DNA of 53,461 bases from Silicimonas sp. (GTDB taxonomy: Bacteria; Pseudomonadota; Alphaproteobacteria; Rhodobacterales; Rhodobacteraceae). The stretch lies in contig JAJEAC010000059.1 of assembly GCA_022824315.1 (NCBI GenBank), positions 1 to 53,461 of the forward strand. The letters are read 5' to 3'. Both the position numbers and the translations under genes were made by a program. Below the pieces are notes generated by a model. That model was not told where the DNA came from. It did not search any database and saw nothing but the letters and a program-made list of their open reading frames with translations. This document shows positions 25,284 through 33,110 of this stretch, piece after piece; the stretch's first letter is position 1, and each line of letters begins with the position of its first letter.

Positions 25284-25619
25284 CTGTTGAACGGCGGAGC
25301 CGAAGCGGGCAAACCGCCTCGATCTGCTCATTCGCTGCGTCGAACCCTCCTTGTGCGCCCCTTGCGCCCCCGCATCAATGAATGCGTCAAGGACTTTGTG
25401 GGCAAACATGGGGCTGAACGATCCGCACCGCCCGTTCGGGTCAATATGAAATGCCGTTTCCAGAATGTCATGGTTGTATTCGGCCAGCACCATCCACAAC
25501 CTCAAGTCATAGGCAAGTCCCGCGCGCTTTCGCTCGATCTGGGGGACTTCCATTGCCAGAAAGTATGTAATCCCCCAAAGATACTCGTAGTGCCAGACAT
25601 CCCCCTTTGTTGGGCACCG
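25284..25619 (-). pseudogene. Decayed PemK-like toxin gene with internal deletion
   Basis: The minus-strand frame from the stop before 25619 reads RCPTKGDVWHYEYLWGITYF, LAMEVPQIERKRAGLAYDL, RLWMVLAEYNHDILETAFHI and DPNGRCGSFSPMFAHKVLDA. This resembles a toxin family with the pattern GDVWxYxYLW...EVPxxERRRAGLD...W..LDEYNxDVLE...DPNGRIG. The roughly 40 residues normally between the first block and ITYFLA are missing, no proper start codon precedes GDVW, and the frame runs on past the usual end. It directly follows the antitoxin remnant. The family match is from memory and needs a search. Confidence 0.5.
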
Positions 25620-25631
25620 TCATCGCGGCGG

Positions 25632-25886
25632 CTAATCTGCCTGGCCCGCGTACGCCGCCTCCAACATCTCCAGATGCTCGGCGGGCATTTCGTCCACCGC
25701 ATAGGCTTCCCGTTCATTCTTCTGGAAACGCCGCTCGTATTCGCGGATGCCCATCAAGACGTATCGGGGCCACTTGTGCCTAGTGACGGCGACGCGTTCG
25801 CTGCCGGCGGCGTCAAGAACATCACCAAGCTTCTGCTTCAGGTCGGTTGAAGAGAAAAGACACTCTTGATGGAACTGCCGCGACCT
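25632..25886 (-). pseudogene. Decayed Phd/YefM-type antitoxin gene
   Basis: The minus-strand frame reads FSSTDLKQKLGDVLDAAGSE, RVAVTRHKWPRYVLMGIREY and ERRFQKNEREAYAVDEMPAE, ending LEMLEAAYAGQAD and a stop. This matches Phd antitoxins (pattern FSSxDLxxKxGDVLDAAxxxPVxVTKHxxPRxVLMSxxxYExL). In frame there is no ATG, GTG or TTG between the upstream TGA (25887-25889) and the conserved core, so the start is lost. It stops about a dozen bases before the toxin remnant, the expected antitoxin-toxin order. Confidence 0.65.
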
Positions 25887-25962
25887 TCAGTCGTTGGGTG
25901 AGTGACGGAGAAGAGCCCGTTGAAGACGAATTCAACTCCTACTCGTGAACCTGCCTCCCGGC

Positions 25963-25983
25963 CTCGGATCGACCCGATCCGAG
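25963..25983. repeat. Perfect 9-bp hairpin, CTCGGATCG-ACC-CGATCCGAG
   Basis: A perfect inverted repeat with a 3-nt loop lies downstream of the toxin-antitoxin remnants and about 130 bp upstream of the quinone-oxidoreductase-like gene. There is no T-run on either side, so it is more likely a structured leader or operator than a terminator. Confidence 0.35.
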
Positions 25984-26018
25984 CCATCAGGCTTCCATGC
26001 GGTGCAATCAAGGCATGT

Positions 26019-26030
26019 CCCAGTACTGGG
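26019..26030. promoter_or_regulatory. 12-bp perfect palindrome CCCAGTACTGGG upstream of the MDR gene
   Basis: A perfect 12-bp palindrome 80-90 bp upstream of the likely GTG start of the MDR gene. Position and symmetry suit a dimeric repressor site, but no regulator gene is next to it. Confidence 0.3.
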
Positions 26031-26109
26031 CATACAGTGTGAGCCCATAGTTGCACTGGCCAAGGGAAGTGTTAGGGAATTGCAGATCACGAATGCCGGG
26101 AGAGCGCCT

Positions 26110-27102
26110 GTGTCAAACCCCATGCCATCGACCATGCGTGCCATAACGGTTCGCGAAACCGGCGGACCGGACGTGCTCGAAATCTCGGAATGCCCACTGC
26201 CCCAACCCGCCCCGAACCAAGTCCTGGCAAAGGTGACTGCGGCAGGAGTGAACGGACCCGATCTCCTGCAGCGGCAAGGGAACTATCCCCCGCCCGAAGG
26301 CGCTTCGGAGCTTCTGGGCCTTGAGATTTCGGGAACCGTAGCTGCTGTCGGGGAAGAAGCTCCCCGCTGGCGCATTGGCGACAAGATATGTGCCTTGACC
26401 CACGGGGGTGGATACGCGGAATTCGTGGCCATAGACGCCAGTCATTGCCTGCCACTGCCTGAGGGAGTGTCGGAAGTGGACGCAGCGGGTCTGCCCGAGA
26501 CCTACTTCACGGTCTGGAGCAACGTGTTTCTCGGTCACCACGCAAGTGAGGAAGCGCTAATGCTGGTTCATGGCGGTGCGGGTGGCATCGGCTCCACTGC
26601 GGTGCAGCTCGGGCGCGCCATGGGCCTCAGGGTGTTCGCCACGGTATCCAGTGCCGACGCAGCTGAATTCGTGCTCGGACTTGGTGCGGAACGCGCCATC
26701 AACTATCGCGATGAAGACTTTGTCGATGCCTGCCGCGAGGCCGGCGGCGCCGACATCATCCTGGACATCGTGGGCGGCGACTACATCGCACGCAATTTCA
26801 AGGCCGCGCGCCGTGACGGGCGGATCATCCAGTTGGCCTTTCGGACCGGATCCAAGGTCGAGATCAACCTGATGCCGATAATGCTGAAGCGCCTGAACTA
26901 CGCTGGCTCAACGCTTCGCTCGCGCCCTGCCGATTTCAAGGCAAGGATCGCCGAGGAACTTGAGCGCGCCATCTGGCCGAAATTCGCCTCAGGTGAGGTC
27001 AGATCGGTGACCCACACCGTCCTGCCGCTTGACCGGGCGGACGAGGCGCATCGCCTGATGGAGAGCGGACGACACCGGGGCAAGATTCTCCTGACCCCGT
27101 GA
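26110..27102 (+). CDS. NAD(P)H quinone oxidoreductase-like MDR protein (PIG3/QOR type)
   Basis: A 330-residue zinc-free medium-chain dehydrogenase/reductase. Seen: MRAITVRETGGPDVLEI, VLAKVTAAGVNGPDLLQRQGNYPPP, LGLEISGTVAAVG, PETYFTVWSNVF, the NAD(P) motif VHGGAGGIGSTAVQLGRAMG and a C-terminal HRGKILL. The family reduces quinones or enals with NADPH in the cytoplasm. GTG at 26110 has a good ribosome site (GGGAGAG, five bases away); ATGs at 26122 and 26134 are alternatives with poorer spacing. It stands alone or forms a short unit with the SDR gene 79 bp downstream. Confidence 0.88.
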   Translation: MSNPMPSTMRAITVRETGGPDVLEISECPLPQPAPNQVLAKVTAAGVNGPDLLQRQGNYPPPEGASELLGLEISGTVAAVGEEAPRWRIGDKICALTHGGGYAEFVAIDASHCLPLPEGVSEVDAAGLPETYFTVWSNVFLGHHASEEALMLVHGGAGGIGSTAVQLGRAMGLRVFATVSSADAAEFVLGLGAERAINYRDEDFVDACREAGGADIILDIVGGDYIARNFKAARRDGRIIQLAFRTGSKVEINLMPIMLKRLNYAGSTLRSRPADFKARIAEELERAIWPKFASGEVRSVTHTVLPLDRADEAHRLMESGRHRGKILLTP

Positions 27103-27181
27103 AGCTGCAGCGATTCCAGGCAGTGCGCGGGCGCGATTAGCGAGGCACGTTGGCCACAATCTGAATTATCGAGGGTGCACC

Positions 27182-27934
27182 ATGAATTCAGCCAGATATC
27201 CATCGCTCGAAGGCATGCCGGTCCTGGTCACCGGCGGAGCCACGGGAATAGGTGCGAACATTGTTCGCGCATTTCACGACCAGGGTGCGCGCATCGCATT
27301 CATCGATGTTCAGGACCAGCCCTCCAACGCCCTGACAAGAGAACTTCCAGGGGCGGTCTACCGACATGCGGACGTCACGGACATCCGGGCGCTTCAGGAC
27401 GCCATCGCCGACATTGCGCAGGAAATCGGCGCGATCCGTGTCCTGGTGAACAATGCCGCGAACGACAAGCGCGAGGCGGTGGAAGACGTGACCGTCGCCG
27501 ACTGGGATGTCGCGCAGGCAATCAATCTTCGCCCGCAGTTCTTTGCGGCCCAAGCCGTACGGCCAGGAATGGCCGCAGCGGGCGGTGGCGCAATCATTAA
27601 CTTCTCGTCGATCGCCTGGCGACTCGGCCACGGCGACATGACGCCATACACGACGGCCAAGGCGGCAGTGCTCGGACTGACAAACGCGCTTGCCGACGCG
27701 TTCGGCGACGACAACATACGCGTCAACGCCATCGAGCCAGGCGCCGTGATGACCGAACGTCAGCGCGAACTCTGGTTCAAAACCCAGGAAGAGGTCGACG
27801 CGGTCGTCGCTCGTCAGCTCATCAAGCGCGTGTTGTCCGGCGAAGACATCGCGCGCATGGTGCTGTTCCTGGCTTCAGACGAGGCGCAGATGATCACCAA
27901 GCAGTCATTTGCGGTCAATGGCGGCCTTGTTTGA
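27182..27934 (+). CDS. Short-chain dehydrogenase/reductase
   Basis: A 250-residue classical SDR: TGGATGIG (17-24) for NAD(P) binding, NNAA (90-93), and the catalytic set Asn115, Ser142/143, Tyr156 and Lys160 (FSSIAWRLGHGDMTPYTTAK). The acidic residue in FIDVQD at the end of beta-2 suggests NAD preference. The C-terminus has the usual NGG. The spacing of the Ser-Tyr pair and the VNAIEPGAVMTERQREL segment resemble SDRs acting on sugars or sugar acids (galactose or xylose dehydrogenase types), but substrate is not determined. Confidence 0.88.
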   Translation: MNSARYPSLEGMPVLVTGGATGIGANIVRAFHDQGARIAFIDVQDQPSNALTRELPGAVYRHADVTDIRALQDAIADIAQEIGAIRVLVNNAANDKREAVEDVTVADWDVAQAINLRPQFFAAQAVRPGMAAAGGGAIINFSSIAWRLGHGDMTPYTTAKAAVLGLTNALADAFGDDNIRVNAIEPGAVMTERQRELWFKTQEEVDAVVARQLIKRVLSGEDIARMVLFLASDEAQMITKQSFAVNGGLV

Positions 27935-28068
27935 GAGGGGTCAGCCAACCAGGGCCCTTAGACGACCGCGAAATCTGGTCGGCAACGCGAACCGCGAATG
28001 CGAGGACAGGCAGAACCGCCGCAACTCAACCGGGGACGGAGGCCACGCCATGATGCTCGACCGCGCGT

Positions 28069-28623
28069 TTACTCGGCCTCTTCGGTCGCCATCTGGTTTA
28101 TGCGCCGGATCGCCTCGTCGGTAATGTCGACGGCGTCGGCGGATAGAACCACGTAGCGATGATCAAGGACGACGAACGCGCCCCTCGCACGCGCGATGTC
28201 GGCAATGATGTCACGAAAGAAACTGAGCCGCGCCTCTTCGGTCGCGCGGCGAATGAGCCGCCCCTTCTCGTCCTGTTCGGCACGGAGCTTCTGCACGCGG
28301 GCATCAAAGGCATTGGCGAGATCACGGAATTCCTCAGGCGACAGCTCCGCTCGCCGGTCGGTCAGTTCACGCTCTTCGGCAGTGAGTTCGTTCTGAATCC
28401 GCAGGTTTTCCGCAGCAAATTCCTGAGCCTCCCGGTCAAGCTTGGCCAGCGCCATCGCACCCTGTCGTGTCTCTTTCAGCAACCGTTCCTGATCAATTGT
28501 CAGAATCGGCGTCGCAACCTGCGCGGCCGCGGCACCCGACAGCAGGCAGGTGCCCGCGACCAGTCCCGCATGAAGCAGCCTAGAAGCGCGTGGAAATCGT
28601 GATATCGAACGTGTTGGTCTCAT
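28069..28623 (-). CDS. OmpH/Skp-family periplasmic chaperone
   Basis: A 184-residue protein with a signal peptide (HAGLVAGTCLLSGAAAAQ), then ILTIDQERLLKETRQGAMAL and a long alpha-helical coiled-coil section (LDREAQEFAAENLRIQNEL to EEARLSFFRD), ending in AFVVLDHRYVVLSADAVDIT, the Skp C-terminal signature. Skp escorts outer-membrane proteins to BamA. It follows bamA as usual. The only in-frame start, ATG at 28623, lies inside the bamA 3' end (44-bp overlap) and gives a rather long n-region. Confidence 0.82.
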   Translation of the reverse strand: MRPTRSISRFPRASRLLHAGLVAGTCLLSGAAAAQVATPILTIDQERLLKETRQGAMALAKLDREAQEFAAENLRIQNELTAEERELTDRRAELSPEEFRDLANAFDARVQKLRAEQDEKGRLIRRATEEARLSFFRDIIADIARARGAFVVLDHRYVVLSADAVDITDEAIRRINQMATEEAE

Positions 28624-30916
28624 CCAGCTCGTTCTTGTCCAGGGGCCTGGAGAAGTCCATGCGCAACGGTCCGATCGGAGTGTCCCAAAGCAGTCCGAAT
28701 CCAGCCGCCGACCTGAGATCAAAGGAATCGTTCACGAGTTCGCAGTCTGAAACCGGCACTCCGTCGCTGCCGAGGCACTGTCCGCCCATCCTGTCGTCGA
28801 GGCTCCAAAGCGATCCGGCATCCACGAAGAGGCTGCCGATCATCCCGTACTCGGAGGGAAGGCCCAGGGGAAATTCCGCTTCCAGGCGAGCGGCGACGTA
28901 CCTGTTGCCGCCGAGAACATCGTTTGAGGTATTCTCCGAAGTGTCGCGAGGGCCAATTCCGCGCGAACTGAAACCCCTCACCTGTCGCGACGACAGGAAG
29001 AAGCGATCCGTGACATGGGAGGTCGTCCCGCCAAGCGAGTGCAGCGCTCCGCCCTCAAGGGTTGCACGCAACGTGATTTCCTCGTTGAAGGCGTCCCGTT
29101 CGGCCACCGCACGCGCCGTCGTCTTGACGAATTTCACGTCACCCCCGAGGCCGGCATACTCTTGGCCGAACGTCAACCGCACGCCACGGTTCGGATTGAG
29201 ACCTCCGCGCAGGAGATCCAAAGTGTAGGTGTACCCGACCGAACTCAGAAACAGCTTGCCTTCTTCACCATCCCTCTTGATGATCGGCGACGCGCTGTCC
29301 GCGATGTTCCGAAGCGCTTCTGACGCCGCCTGGTAGTTCACCGAAAGACGCGAGTTTTCCCCGATCGGGAAGCCAAGCCTTGGAGAAAAGCTGGTGACGC
29401 GCGTGTCGTAGCTCGCGTTTCCGAAGTCTGTCGTCACGTGCCTGAGGCTGAACCCGAGCGATACGTCGCGCCCGAGAAAGGCCGGCTCGGTGAAAGACAG
29501 CGTCGTGCGCGCATCGTCGGTCCCGGATTCAATGCGAAAGGCCAGCGACTGTCCACGGCCGAGGAAGTTGCGTTCCGAAAAGTTGACAGCAAGTGCAAAT
29601 CCGGAATCATCGTTGTAGGTGCCACCGAACGACAGCAAGCCGGTTGGCTGCTCTTCCACCTCGACATCCACGATGATCTGATCGGAACTGGTACCGGCAC
29701 GGGTGTCCACTGCCGCGGTCTGGAAGAACCCGAGCGCCCGGATTCGTTCGGCAGCGTTGCGGATCTCGCGCGGATTGAAGGGATCGCCTTCAACCGTCGT
29801 GAACTGGCGGCGAATGACCCTGTCCAGCGTGGTCTGGTTGCCGCTGATGTCGATGCGTTCAACGAAAATCCGGGGGCCTCGAACAAGGGCGAACTCAATG
29901 TCGAGCGAAAGATCGCGCTCGTTCCGAGAAATGCGCGGGTCGACGCGAAGGAAGTCAAATCCCTGCTGCAGGGCAAGACGCTCAAGGCGCGTGATCTGCT
30001 CGTCGACCAATGTCGGCGACCAGGTCCCTCCAGGGCGGATGCGCAGAGCGTTTTCGTACTCCTGCAGGTCCGTGTTTTCAAACTCGCTCGAAAGCGTGAT
30101 CTCGCCAACCGAGTACTTCTGGCCCTCGCGAATCGTGAAGGTCACGAATGTCGCGTCACGCTCGCGCGACAGTTCCACAGACGCGTCGAGAATCTGGATG
30201 TCGACGTAACCGCGCGAGCGATAGAAATCGACAAGGAGCTGGCGATCAAATTCGATTCGTTCCGGGACATAGGTATCGCTGCCGATGATCGCGCGAAGAA
30301 AGCCGGCCTGCTTCGTGCTGATCACCCTGCGCAGTCGGCGGTCCGAATAGGCCCGGTTGCCGACGAAGCTGATCCGTTCATTCTCGACCACCCGGCCCTC
30401 GCTGACCTCGAAAGCGAGGTCGACGCGGTTTTCCGAGCGGCGGATGATCTTTGGCGTCACGCGTGCAGCCAACCTGGCAGCGGTGGCATAGGTGCTCGCT
30501 ATCGCCGCAGCATCCGCCTCCGCGACCGCGGGCGTGTACACCCGGCGTGGTTCCGAGGTGATGACCCCGAGAAGTATCTCATCGGAAAGGCGGCGGTTCC
30601 CCTCGATGGTCACGACGTTTACCGTCGGGCGCTCCAGTACCACGATTCTGAGGCCATTGCCCGTCGGAATGATCTCGGCGGTCTCGAAGTGCCCCGAGGC
30701 CATGACGCTTTGAACGGCCTCGTTGATTTCGCTGTCGCCGTACGTGCGGCCGGGAGTGAGGCCCGTGAAATCAATGATCGATTCCGCCGGAAGCCGGGCA
30801 TTGCCCTCGACAAGGATGCTGTTCACCCGATTCTGGGCTGCAACCGTTGTGCCAATCGATGCGAGCAGCACCGACAAAAGGGCACGTCTCAAAAAACAGG
30901 AAGCAATCCTGAACAT
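28580..30916 (-). CDS. bamA: Outer membrane protein assembly factor BamA
   Basis: A 778-residue protein. A signal peptide (FLRRALLSVLLASIGTTVAAQ) is followed by about five POTRA repeats (starting VNSILVEGNARLPAESI, later VVTIEGNRRL, ISFVGNRAYSDRRL, and IDISGNQTTLDRVIRRQF), then a C-terminal 16-strand beta barrel with VRGFSSRGIGPRD (the conserved VRGF/Y loop-6 motif) and a final aromatic (TISTRF). It inserts barrel proteins into the outer membrane. MFRIASCF at 30916 is preferred to the ATG 20 codons upstream. Its usual partner rseP is separated from it by a 2.2-kb nitrile hydratase cassette. Confidence 0.95.
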   Translation of the reverse strand: MFRIASCFLRRALLSVLLASIGTTVAAQNRVNSILVEGNARLPAESIIDFTGLTPGRTYGDSEINEAVQSVMASGHFETAEIIPTGNGLRIVVLERPTVNVVTIEGNRRLSDEILLGVITSEPRRVYTPAVAEADAAAIASTYATAARLAARVTPKIIRRSENRVDLAFEVSEGRVVENERISFVGNRAYSDRRLRRVISTKQAGFLRAIIGSDTYVPERIEFDRQLLVDFYRSRGYVDIQILDASVELSRERDATFVTFTIREGQKYSVGEITLSSEFENTDLQEYENALRIRPGGTWSPTLVDEQITRLERLALQQGFDFLRVDPRISRNERDLSLDIEFALVRGPRIFVERIDISGNQTTLDRVIRRQFTTVEGDPFNPREIRNAAERIRALGFFQTAAVDTRAGTSSDQIIVDVEVEEQPTGLLSFGGTYNDDSGFALAVNFSERNFLGRGQSLAFRIESGTDDARTTLSFTEPAFLGRDVSLGFSLRHVTTDFGNASYDTRVTSFSPRLGFPIGENSRLSVNYQAASEALRNIADSASPIIKRDGEEGKLFLSSVGYTYTLDLLRGGLNPNRGVRLTFGQEYAGLGGDVKFVKTTARAVAERDAFNEEITLRATLEGGALHSLGGTTSHVTDRFFLSSRQVRGFSSRGIGPRDTSENTSNDVLGGNRYVAARLEAEFPLGLPSEYGMIGSLFVDAGSLWSLDDRMGGQCLGSDGVPVSDCELVNDSFDLRSAAGFGLLWDTPIGPLRMDFSRPLDKNELDETNTFDITISTRF

Positions 30917-31296
30917 ATTTTTCCCCAGGTCCAGAAGCCTTCGACCGTCACTAGAGGGATTCTCCGGGTCTGTCAAAAGGTCGCGTGCAGCTCCGAAATC
31001 GACGGTGCGCGGTTGCCATTGATCAGGTCAAGCAAATGCCTTGGCATGTCAGTCTGGCACTCCGAATCTCCTGACGCGCCCTTGGCGGGAGATTCTTGAC
31101 TCCCGGACGGGAAGGTATCCGTACGCAACTGAAATTGAATGAATCCAGTCGCGACATCGGTGGTGGAAGCCGCATCGATTGAGATTTTCGGCTGGCTTTG
31201 GCTCCTGTTGCACCCTGTGTGAATGGCCATTAGGGATGGAATGCAGGCGGCGTGCAACGTCGTCCCGAGGGACATACCGACGGAGCGGCACGGGCG
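30917..31296. other. 380-bp divergent region between bamA and the nitrile hydratase operon
   Basis: It holds the presumed promoters for the minus-strand bamA and the plus-strand nitrile hydratase alpha gene. A minus-strand frame of about 85 codons is open (30973-31230) but lacks recognisable features. No terminator or operator is clear. Confidence 0.4.
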
Positions 31297-31920
31297 ATGG
31301 AAAGCAGCGAGAACGGTCCAGTCTCCGCGCACGGTCATCTACCGACGGACCCGGAGTTGCGCGTGAAGGCCTTGGAGGAAATCCTTGTGCGCAAGGGGCT
31401 GGTTGAGCCAGCAGCCTTGGACGCGATCATCGACATGTACCAGAACCGTGTCGGTCCCCGGAACGGCGCACGGGTGGTGGCGCGGGCATGGTCCGACCAG
31501 GATTTCCGGACCGCCCTGCTCGCGGACGCAACAGGCGCGATTGCCGGGATGGGCTATGCGGGGCGTCAGGGCGAGCACATTACTGCCGTCGAGAATACAC
31601 CGGACATGCACAACATCGTCGTTTGCACGCTCTGCTCCTGTTATCCTTGGCCGCTTCTTGGAATTCCGCCCGGCTGGTACAAGTCTGACGAATACCGTGC
31701 CCGCGCGGTTCGCGAGCCGCGCAAGGTGCTCGCGGATTTCGGCGTGACGCTGCCTGAGGACAAGGCCGTGCGCGTTTGGGATTCGACTGCCGAGATGCGC
31801 TACATCGTCATTCCCGAACGCCCGCCCGGCAGCATGGGACTGGACGAGGAAGCTCTTGCCGAACTGGTGACCCGTGACAGCATGATCGGGACTGGCCTGC
31901 CGATGGAGCCGCAATTTTGA
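31297..31920 (+). CDS. Nitrile hydratase alpha subunit (cobalt type)
   Basis: A 207-residue catalytic subunit converting nitriles to amides. The metal loop is [12 protein letters not shown] (Cys110, Cys113, Cys115): Thr after the first Cys is the cobalt-type signature, whereas iron enzymes have Ser. The next residues, [23 protein letters not shown], are strongly conserved. Two of the cysteines become oxidised to sulfinate and sulfenate in the family. The ATG at 31297 gives the best fit; an ATG at 31252 is in frame. It is the first gene of an alpha-beta-activator operon with 4-bp overlaps. Thiocyanate hydrolase shares the loop, but the partners support nitrile hydratase. Confidence 0.9.
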   Translation: MESSENGPVSAHGHLPTDPELRVKALEEILVRKGLVEPAALDAIIDMYQNRVGPRNGARVVARAWSDQDFRTALLADATGAIAGMGYAGRQGEHITAVENTPDMHNIVVCTLCSCYPWPLLGIPPGWYKSDEYRARAVREPRKVLADFGVTLPEDKAVRVWDSTAEMRYIVIPERPPGSMGLDEEALAELVTRDSMIGTGLPMEPQF

Positions 31921-32597
31921 CCCGTGTGCACGACATGGGGGGCCGCTTCGGCTATGGAGCCGTCCTGCCGGAACCTGATGGAATTGTCTTAGAGGAGTCC
32001 TGGCACGCACGCGCACTCGCCCTGACGCTGGCGGCCGGAGCCTTGGGTCGCTGGAACATAGACATGTCTCGCCATGCGCGGGAACGGCTGCATCCGCGCG
32101 AGTACGCGCGGTTTTCGTATTTCGAAAAATGGCTGGCAGCACTGGCGAATCTCCTCGTGGAAACCGGGGTGCTGGACAACAGCGACCTGCTGTCCTGCGC
32201 CGGTCAGCAGACTCCCCGGCCATTGTCTGCATGTGCGTTGAGGTCAAAGAACGTGGACGTTCTCTTTGGCCACGGATCTCCAACAACTCGGGATTGCCCG
32301 GGATTGGCACGATTTTCCGCCGGAGATTCGGTCCGTGCGCGTCGCTTGGCGGAGAACCGATTGGTGTCGGGCGGCCACACGCGGCTGCCAGCCTATGCGG
32401 CGGGAGCCTGCGGACGTGTGCTCCGCCATCACGGCTGCCACGTGTTCCCCGACAGCAACGCCCATGGCCTCGGAGAAGCACCCCAGCCACTCTACGCGGT
32501 CGCATTCCCGGCGACGGAACTTTGGGTCAACCCGGAACATCCGCGCGACGAGGTCGTTCTGGATCTCTGGGAATCCTATCTTGAGCCAGTGCAATGA
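31917..32597 (+). CDS. Nitrile hydratase beta subunit
   Basis: A 226-residue beta subunit. [22 protein letters not shown] is the family N-terminus, with [19 protein letters not shown] in the middle. The C-terminus has the SH3-like metal-supporting domain ([52 protein letters not shown]). It forms the active-site cleft with alpha. It starts in the alpha stop (ATGA-type overlap) and overlaps the activator gene. Confidence 0.92.
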   Translation: MTRVHDMGGRFGYGAVLPEPDGIVLEESWHARALALTLAAGALGRWNIDMSRHARERLHPREYARFSYFEKWLAALANLLVETGVLDNSDLLSCAGQQTPRPLSACALRSKNVDVLFGHGSPTTRDCPGLARFSAGDSVRARRLAENRLVSGGHTRLPAYAAGACGRVLRHHGCHVFPDSNAHGLGEAPQPLYAVAFPATELWVNPEHPRDEVVLDLWESYLEPVQ

Positions 32598-32923
32598 CAC
32601 CGGGTTCCGAGCCGGCTTTCGACTCGCCTTGGCACGCACGCGCGTTCGCGCTCGCTGTTGCGGAGAACGAGGCTGACCGACTCTCGTGGCCAGACTGGAC
32701 CGCACGACTCGGAGCGACCCTGCGCAATTGCGGACTTTCCCAGTCCCTGAACGGTGGGGATGACTACTTTCTCGCGTGGCTTGACACCCTAGAATCGATG
32801 CTGGTCGAAGAGGGCAGAATCGAGCGCGGTGAAATTGAGCAGGTGATGGCTGAATTGGCCGAAGCCCATGAATTTGCTCTGCACGAACCGCGGAATGTCC
32901 AGCATTCCGTCGGATCCGATTGA
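32594..32923 (+). CDS. Nitrile hydratase activator/accessory protein (P14K type)
   Basis: A 109-residue protein beginning [36 protein letters not shown], similar to the beta-subunit N-terminal region ([18 protein letters not shown]) and to NhlE/P14K accessory proteins. These exchange with the alpha subunit to load and oxidise the cobalt centre. It ends the operon and starts 4 bp inside the beta gene. No amidase or aldoxime dehydratase gene follows, so the amide product must be handled elsewhere. Confidence 0.8.
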   Translation: MTPGSEPAFDSPWHARAFALAVAENEADRLSWPDWTARLGATLRNCGLSQSLNGGDDYFLAWLDTLESMLVEEGRIERGEIEQVMAELAEAHEFALHEPRNVQHSVGSD

Positions 32924-33110
32924 CGCATTGGCGACAAACTTCCCCGCCGCAGAGCATTCACAGCGTCGATTGGACCAATGCGATCTACCGGCATGGACGT
33001 TCCTAACTTCTGGTTACCATTGGCTCACCGTGAATCTGGACGGCGACGAAACGAAAGCGCCAGACGCGTCGCGGACATGATCCGCTGCCTCTGCATGGAA
33101 AGGCCGGACG

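Noticed and set aside
29438-31099. 553-codon plus-strand frame opposite bamA
   Set aside because: It is antisense to the POTRA/barrel coding sequence and has no recognisable domain.
30973-31230. 85-codon minus-strand frame between bamA and the nitrile hydratase genes
   Set aside because: It covers a promoter-type spacer, lacks a ribosome site and resembles no family; kept only as part of the gap note.
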